DNA from: Devosia sp. RR2S18
GTDB taxonomy: Bacteria; Pseudomonadota; Alphaproteobacteria; Rhizobiales; Devosiaceae
Direction of reading: 5' to 3'
Assembly: GCF_030177755.1 (NCBI RefSeq)
Contig: NZ_CP126539.1
Location: forward strand, 2,194,001 to 2,258,000
DNA: 64,000 nt
Positions 59,756-64,000 of the stretch are shown here, piece by piece (position 1 is the stretch's first letter; each line of letters opens with the position of its first letter). A program made the translations under genes and the position numbers. The notes below the pieces were generated by a model. The model saw only the letters and a list, made by a program, of their open reading frames with translations. It made no database searches and was not told where the DNA came from.

Positions 59756-60775
59756 TCAGGCCGAGATGGTGATGTCAGTCCAGAGTTCGGAGGCATCGGG
59801 TTCAGAATCGTTCGTGGCGAAGTCGGCAGCTTCGGTGACGATCGCACGGATCTTGCTCTCGATTTCCTTGAGCGTTTCCTCGGTAGCGGCACCAGACTCA
59901 AGCAAGCGCGCTTTGACCTGCTCAATCGGATCGCGCTCCTGGCGGAACTTGGTGACCTCATCCTTGGTCCGATACTTGGCCGGATCTGACATCGAGTGAC
60001 CGCGATATCGATAGGTCAGCATCTCGAGAATATAGGGGCCTTTGCCGGACCGGGCATGTTCAATGGCGCGCTGGGCGGCGTCGTACACCATGCGGACATC
60101 CATGCCATCGACCTGCTCGCCAGGAATGTCGAAGGACAACCCGCGCTTGGAGAAATCGGTGGTGGCAGAAGAGCGCTCGGTAGATGTCCCCATCGCATAT
60201 TTGTTGTTTTCGATGATGAAGACGACGGGCAAGCTCCACAGCTTAGCCATATTGAAGCTCTCGTAGACCTGGCCCTGATTGGCGGCACCGTCGCCGAAAT
60301 AGGTGAGGCTGACGGTGTTGTCGCCGCGGTACTTGGCAGCAAACGCAAGGCCTGTACCCAGCGACGCCTGCGCCCCAACGATGCCGTTTCCGCCGTAGAA
60401 GCGATGCTCATTACTAAACATGTGCATGGAGCCGCCCTTCCCCCTGGACAGACCACCCTGCCGGCCGGTCAGCTCGGCCATGACTCCTTTGGGATCAAGC
60501 CCCATAACCAGCATGTGCCCGTGGTCACGGTAGCCTGTAATCTGAGCATCTTTGCCTTTCTCAGATGCCATGGTAACGCCGGTAACCACTGCCTCCTGGC
60601 CGATATAGAGGTGGCAAAAACCACCGATCAGCCCCATGCCATACATCTGACCAGCCTTCTCCTCGAAACGCCGGATCAACAGCATTTCGCGATAAGCCTC
60701 GAGCTCTTGCTCGGTGGTGAATTGGGGGACGTTGGACTGCGTCTTGGCTTGATTAGCCACAGCACTTCGAGCCAT
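59756..60775 (-). CDS. pdhA: Pyruvate dehydrogenase E1 alpha
   Basis: Thiamine-diphosphate half of E1, committing pyruvate to acetyl-CoA. 339 residues: MLLIRRFEEKAGQMYGMGLIGGFCHLYIGQEA near 30, GYRDHGHMLVMG, GKGGSMHMF, the TPP motif YFGDGAANQGQVYESFNMAKLWSLPVVFIIENN and the phospho-loop-like YRYRGHSMSDPAKYR. The frame is open to 60826, but ATG 60775 has GGAG eight bases upstream. It leads the pdh genes, 115 bases after ftsB. Confidence 0.96.
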   Translation of the reverse strand: MARSAVANQAKTQSNVPQFTTEQELEAYREMLLIRRFEEKAGQMYGMGLIGGFCHLYIGQEAVVTGVTMASEKGKDAQITGYRDHGHMLVMGLDPKGVMAELTGRQGGLSRGKGGSMHMFSNEHRFYGGNGIVGAQASLGTGLAFAAKYRGDNTVSLTYFGDGAANQGQVYESFNMAKLWSLPVVFIIENNKYAMGTSTERSSATTDFSKRGLSFDIPGEQVDGMDVRMVYDAAQRAIEHARSGKGPYILEMLTYRYRGHSMSDPAKYRTKDEVTKFRQERDPIEQVKARLLESGAATEETLKEIESKIRAIVTEAADFATNDSEPDASELWTDITISA

Positions 60776-60890
60776 GAGAGCGCTCCACATCGAAAGGAAA
60801 ATTGCCGCCGTAGCCAATCTGGCCACACTAATCCATCATAGTGCAAGGCAGAGGCGTTAAGCAATGGGCGCAGCAACGGCGCAAATGACG

Positions 60891-61289
60891 CTACAGCGTT
60901 GAATCCGCTTCAATAAGCGTCATTAACTCGTCGCTGGCTAATTCCTTGTATTTACCAGAAATCGGTTCACCGGTACCCGGATGAACCATCACGAGGATGT
61001 CGTCTGTATGGGCCATATTGAGCATCGCCCGAGCACGTTCCGTTATCAGATCGGGGTCCAAGCGCCGCGTATCCATGAGAGTTGCGCGGTGGCGATAGGC
61101 GTCAATTTCGGCTTGCAGAGCCGCAGAGCGGGATTTGAGCTGGTCGATGTCCAGGAGGATTTGGCCGCGGTTCTCGATGCCAAATTGTCCTTGGAGCGCT
61201 GAGTAGGCCAAATAGCCCTGAAAGCCCAGAAGAGCTATAGCGAGAGCCAATGGACGCCAGAAGGGCGGACGTTTGAGGCGGGTGGGCAT
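60891..61289 (-). CDS. ftsB: Septum formation initiator FtsB/DivIC-like
   Basis: Small divisome protein. 132 residues starting MPTRLKRPPFWRPLALAIALLGFQGYLAYSALQG: one membrane helix at about 13-32, then a periplasmic coiled coil (ENRGQILLDIDQLKSRSAALQAEIDAYRHRATLM) and a C-terminal ERARAMLNMAHTDDILVM segment. The frame upstream of 61289 is open but lacks family character. Located before pdhA as usual in the order, although its customary partner eno is elsewhere. Confidence 0.88.
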   Translation of the reverse strand: MPTRLKRPPFWRPLALAIALLGFQGYLAYSALQGQFGIENRGQILLDIDQLKSRSAALQAEIDAYRHRATLMDTRRLDPDLITERARAMLNMAHTDDILVMVHPGTGEPISGKYKELASDELMTLIEADSTL

Positions 61290-61386
61290 GAAACAACCGA
61301 AACTGAACGCACCCACTATAGCCAAGGAGGCCTTAACGGGGCGTTGTTCCCGGAGGCAGGGTTCAGGTTTTGAGCCCGTGCCCGTT

Positions 61387-63672
61387 TTATTCCGTGAGAG
61401 CCTCCGTCGCCGCAATGGCTGCCATGTTGACAATGCCGCGGCTGGTTACCGACGGCGCCAAGATATGCGCCGGCGCCCGCGGCCCCATGAGTATCGGGCC
61501 AACCGAGAGTGCGTTGTTCATCTCCTTGAGCAGGGTCATGGAGAGGTTGGCCGCGTCGAGATTGGGGAAGATCAACAGGTTGGCTTCTCCACGCAAGATG
61601 GAGTCGGGAATATAGCGGTCGCGCAGTGCTTCGTTCAGCGCCAGATCGCCCTGCATCTCGCCTTCCACCACCATGTCGGGTGCGAGTGACTTCAATTTCT
61701 GGTAGACCTCCCGCATCTTGTAGGCACTGTCGCCATCGCGCGAACCGAAATTGGAATAGCTTAACAGCGCCACACGAGCCTCGATGTTGAACCGCTTGAG
61801 GTGGCTGCGCGCCTGCATGGCGATGCTGACGATCTCGTCGGCGGTAGGGTCGATGTTCACGTAGGTGTCGGCGAGGAAGAAGGCGCCGCGTGGCATGATT
61901 AGCATGGACAACGCCGACGCGTCGGTGATGCCTTCCTGCAAGCCGATGACCGAGCGGATATCGCGAACATGCTTGATGAAGCGTCCCTGGAGCCCGCAAA
62001 TGAGCGCATCTGCCTCTCCTCGTTTCACCGCGAGAGCGCCGATGACCGTAGTATTCGTGCGGACCACCTGACGCGCAGTGTCCGGCGTCACGCCGGCACG
62101 ACCTACCAGAGAGTGGAACAGTGAGACATAATCGCGATAGCGCGGATCGTCTTCGGGGTTGATCACCTCGAAGTCCTGCCCGGGCCGCAGGTTGAGTCCG
62201 AAGCGCTCGATACGAGCCTCTATGACGCTCGGTCGGCCAATGAGTATCGGGCGGGCGATCCGCTCCTCGAGCAGAACCTGCGTTGCCCGCAAGACCCTCT
62301 CGTCCTCACCGTCCGCGAAAGCGACTCGCTTCTCCTGGCCTTGCGCTCGGTCGATGATTGGCTTCATCACCAGGCCGGAGCGGAATACAAAACGGTTGAG
62401 GCTATCCTGATAAGCTTGCCAGTCGGTGATTGGGCGCTTGGCGACCCCGGACTCCATGGCTGCACGCGCCACGGCAGGGGCGATACGCAGGATCAGGCGC
62501 TGATCAAACGGATTGGGAATGATGTGCTCGGCGCCGTACACCGCCGGAGCCCCAGAGGGCGAGACCTCCAGACCCGGTTCGTGGGCGAGCTTGGCGATTG
62601 CGCGGACGGCAGCGAGCTTCATCTCCTCGTTGATCGTGGTCGCGCCGACGTCGAGTGCCCCGCGGAAGATAAACGGGAAACAAAGGACGTTATTGACCTG
62701 GTTGGGGTAGTCCGACCGCCCGGTGCAAACCATCGCGTCCGGACGCGTCTCTTTGGCCAATTCCGGCATGATTTCGGGATTTGGATTGGCGAGCGCAAGG
62801 ATCAGCGGCTTCGGCGCCATTTTGGCGAGCATCTCCGGCCTGAGCACACCGGCGGCCGAGAGACCGAGGAAAATGTCTGCTCCATCGATGACTTCTGCGA
62901 GTGAGGTCGCATCGCTGGTCCGCCGGAATTGGCCCCGCCACTTGTCGTTGACGTCGTTACGCTTGTGCGTAACCAGGCCATCCTTATCCGCTACCCAGAT
63001 ATTTTCATGCCTGGCGCCCAGTGCCACGAGCACGTTCAGGCACGCTATCGCCGCTGCCCCTGCCCCGGACGTGCAGATCTTGACGTCCTCAATTCTTTTC
63101 CCGGCAAGTTCGAGCCCGTTGAGCACCGCGGCACCCACGATGATTGCTGTTCCGTGCTGGTCATCGTGAAATACCGGGATCGGCATGCGCTCGCGCAGCG
63201 CTTCCTCGATTTCGAAGCAGTCGGGTGCGCGTATATCTTCGAGGTTGATGCCCCCGAATGTCGGCCATAGGGGCGCTACTGCGTCGATGAATTTCGGCGG
63301 GTCGATCTCATCGATCTCAAGGTCGAAGACGTCAATGCCGGCGAACTTCTTGAAGAGAACCGCCTTGCCCTCCATCACGGGTTTGGACGCCAGCGCACCA
63401 ATATTCCCCAGCCCCAAAACGGCAGTGCCGTTTGAAATTACAGCAACTAGATTCTGCCTGGAGGTGAAGCGTGCCACCGCCTCCGGATCGGCCGCGATCT
63501 CCTCGCAAGGCGCCGCTACGCCAGGGGAATAAGCAAGCGCCAAGTCCCGCTGATTTCCCAGCGGTTTGGTTGGCTGGATTTCAAGTTTTCCGGGCTTGGG
63601 GAATTCATGAAAGTGCAGTGCCGCTTCGCGCAAGGCTTTGCGCTGCTCATTAGCATCGGTGGTCACTGGCAC
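61387..63672 (-). CDS. maeB: NADP-dependent malic enzyme with phosphotransacetylase-like domain
   Basis: Decarboxylates malate to pyruvate, feeding the PDH encoded downstream. 761 residues: malic N-domain ([66 protein letters not shown]), NAD(P) domain with [24 protein letters not shown], then from about 430 a Pta-type domain ([25 protein letters not shown] to the end) that is regulatory in the hybrid family. GC-rich and full length. NADP rather than NAD use is inferred from family and not certain. Confidence 0.94.
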   Translation of the reverse strand: MPVTTDANEQRKALREAALHFHEFPKPGKLEIQPTKPLGNQRDLALAYSPGVAAPCEEIAADPEAVARFTSRQNLVAVISNGTAVLGLGNIGALASKPVMEGKAVLFKKFAGIDVFDLEIDEIDPPKFIDAVAPLWPTFGGINLEDIRAPDCFEIEEALRERMPIPVFHDDQHGTAIIVGAAVLNGLELAGKRIEDVKICTSGAGAAAIACLNVLVALGARHENIWVADKDGLVTHKRNDVNDKWRGQFRRTSDATSLAEVIDGADIFLGLSAAGVLRPEMLAKMAPKPLILALANPNPEIMPELAKETRPDAMVCTGRSDYPNQVNNVLCFPFIFRGALDVGATTINEEMKLAAVRAIAKLAHEPGLEVSPSGAPAVYGAEHIIPNPFDQRLILRIAPAVARAAMESGVAKRPITDWQAYQDSLNRFVFRSGLVMKPIIDRAQGQEKRVAFADGEDERVLRATQVLLEERIARPILIGRPSVIEARIERFGLNLRPGQDFEVINPEDDPRYRDYVSLFHSLVGRAGVTPDTARQVVRTNTTVIGALAVKRGEADALICGLQGRFIKHVRDIRSVIGLQEGITDASALSMLIMPRGAFFLADTYVNIDPTADEIVSIAMQARSHLKRFNIEARVALLSYSNFGSRDGDSAYKMREVYQKLKSLAPDMVVEGEMQGDLALNEALRDRYIPDSILRGEANLLIFPNLDAANLSMTLLKEMNNALSVGPILMGPRAPAHILAPSVTSRGIVNMAAIAATEALTE

Positions 63673-63776
63673 GCCTCCAAACTCCGTCCTGTCGCACGGC
63701 TTGCCCGCGCTTTCGGGCTGTTGGTGCCATCAATCGGCAGCGAAGGAAAGGGCATTTCGGCGAAGGCAGAACCAGT

Positions 63777-64000
63777 TCAAGCCGCAGTAGCTGTCACATC
63801 AGCCTCTGCCGAAGCTGGGTTCTTGGGGGCATGCAGCGCGTACACCAGCTCCTTGAAGGCATCGACCCGCAAGGCAGGAGCGAAGATGAAGCCTTGTGCC
63901 TGCACCACTCCATGTGAGCGCAGATATAACGCCTGTTCTTCGGTCTCGACTCCCTCGGCGACGATCTCGCAATTAAGGTCCTGCGCCATTGTAATAAGCC
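63777..64000 (-). CDS. EAL-domain protein, C-terminal end (cut by window edge)
   Basis: The last 75 or so residues of a cyclic-di-GMP phosphodiesterase-type EAL domain: IITMAQDLNCEIVAEGVETEEQALYLRSHGVVQAQGFIFAPAL, where EGVET and QGFIF are the late EAL motifs (the usual QGYLFSxP appears as QGFIFAPAL). The catalytic EAL motif and any N-terminal domains lie beyond the window, so activity cannot be judged. It is followed by an Ala-rich tail. Confidence 0.85.
   Translation of the reverse strand, partial: LITMAQDLNCEIVAEGVETEEQALYLRSHGVVQAQGFIFAPALRVDAFKELVYALHAPKNPASAEADVTATAA

Noticed and set aside
63703..63718. Terminator after the EAL gene
   Set aside because: Only a 5-bp stem with a 6-base loop and no T-run; too weak to list.

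Overview
The window looks like a chromosomal segment of an alphaproteobacterium of the order Hyphomicrobiales, most like Devosia or a close relative. This rests on recognised family features and gene order (ntrBC-ntrYX-hfq-hflX, pdhABC-lpd-lipA, moaC-moeA-lexA, tmk-holB-metG-tatD), high GC by eye, and GTTC-N7-GTTC SOS boxes in front of lexA. The genus is an inference. I saw no rRNA, tRNA, CRISPR array, IS element or phage gene; almost all the sequence is compact housekeeping backbone with many 1-4 base gene overlaps.

Layout. 1-2343: a cut-off sugar-acid kinase (DgoK) diverging from an IlvD/Edd-type sugar-acid dehydratase. 2366-10847 (minus): a long co-directional run ppiD-trpE-trpG-trpD-trpC-moaC-moeA, then lexA with its own SOS-controlled promoter. 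10972-18252 (plus apart from one gene): tpiA, secG, pyrG, a DUF4169 small gene, a Gfo/Idh oxidoreductase, a frameshifted glyoxalase-like gene (minus), eno and an SDR enzyme. 18256-26650: AMP nucleosidase, folD with a coupled DUF1643 gene, a secreted beta-rich protein, a degenerate CobW-like small protein and metH with a 16-bp palindrome upstream. 26886-33975 (plus): rlpA-like gene, D-Ala-D-Ala carboxypeptidase, tmk-holB-metG-tatD and a metallo-beta-lactamase-fold hydrolase.

33978-39683 (minus) is the most unusual part: a complete six-gene coenzyme F420 cassette made of an F420-dependent glucose-6-phosphate dehydrogenase, CofE (F420-0:gamma-glutamyl ligase), a three-component BtuFCD/FecBCD-type ABC importer and a second luciferase-like F420 oxidoreductase. 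No gene for building the deazaflavin core is present in the window. The arrangement matches the F420-0 import cassette proposed for some Actinobacteria and suggests that this alphaproteobacterium salvages F420-0, adds the glutamate tail and uses F420 as a redox carrier. Two related palindromes (TTTGACCA-N2-(T/C)G(G/A)TCAAA) sit in front of the first and last genes and look like operators for one undescribed regulator.

39967-49982: mazG, hflX, hfq, ntrX, ntrY, ntrC, ntrB and dusB (nitrogen regulation and RNA biology); NtrX has a damaged ATPase site. 50146-51839 (plus): ispDF and pncC/cinA. 51843-61289 (minus): divisome gene ftsB, the pyruvate dehydrogenase operon (pdhA, an unknown two-helix membrane protein, pdhB, pdhC, an SGNH hydrolase, lpd), another Gfo/Idh oxidoreductase, lipA and a RatA/Coq10-like gene. 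61387-64000 (minus): NADP-malic enzyme with a phosphotransacetylase-like tail and the end of an EAL-domain protein.
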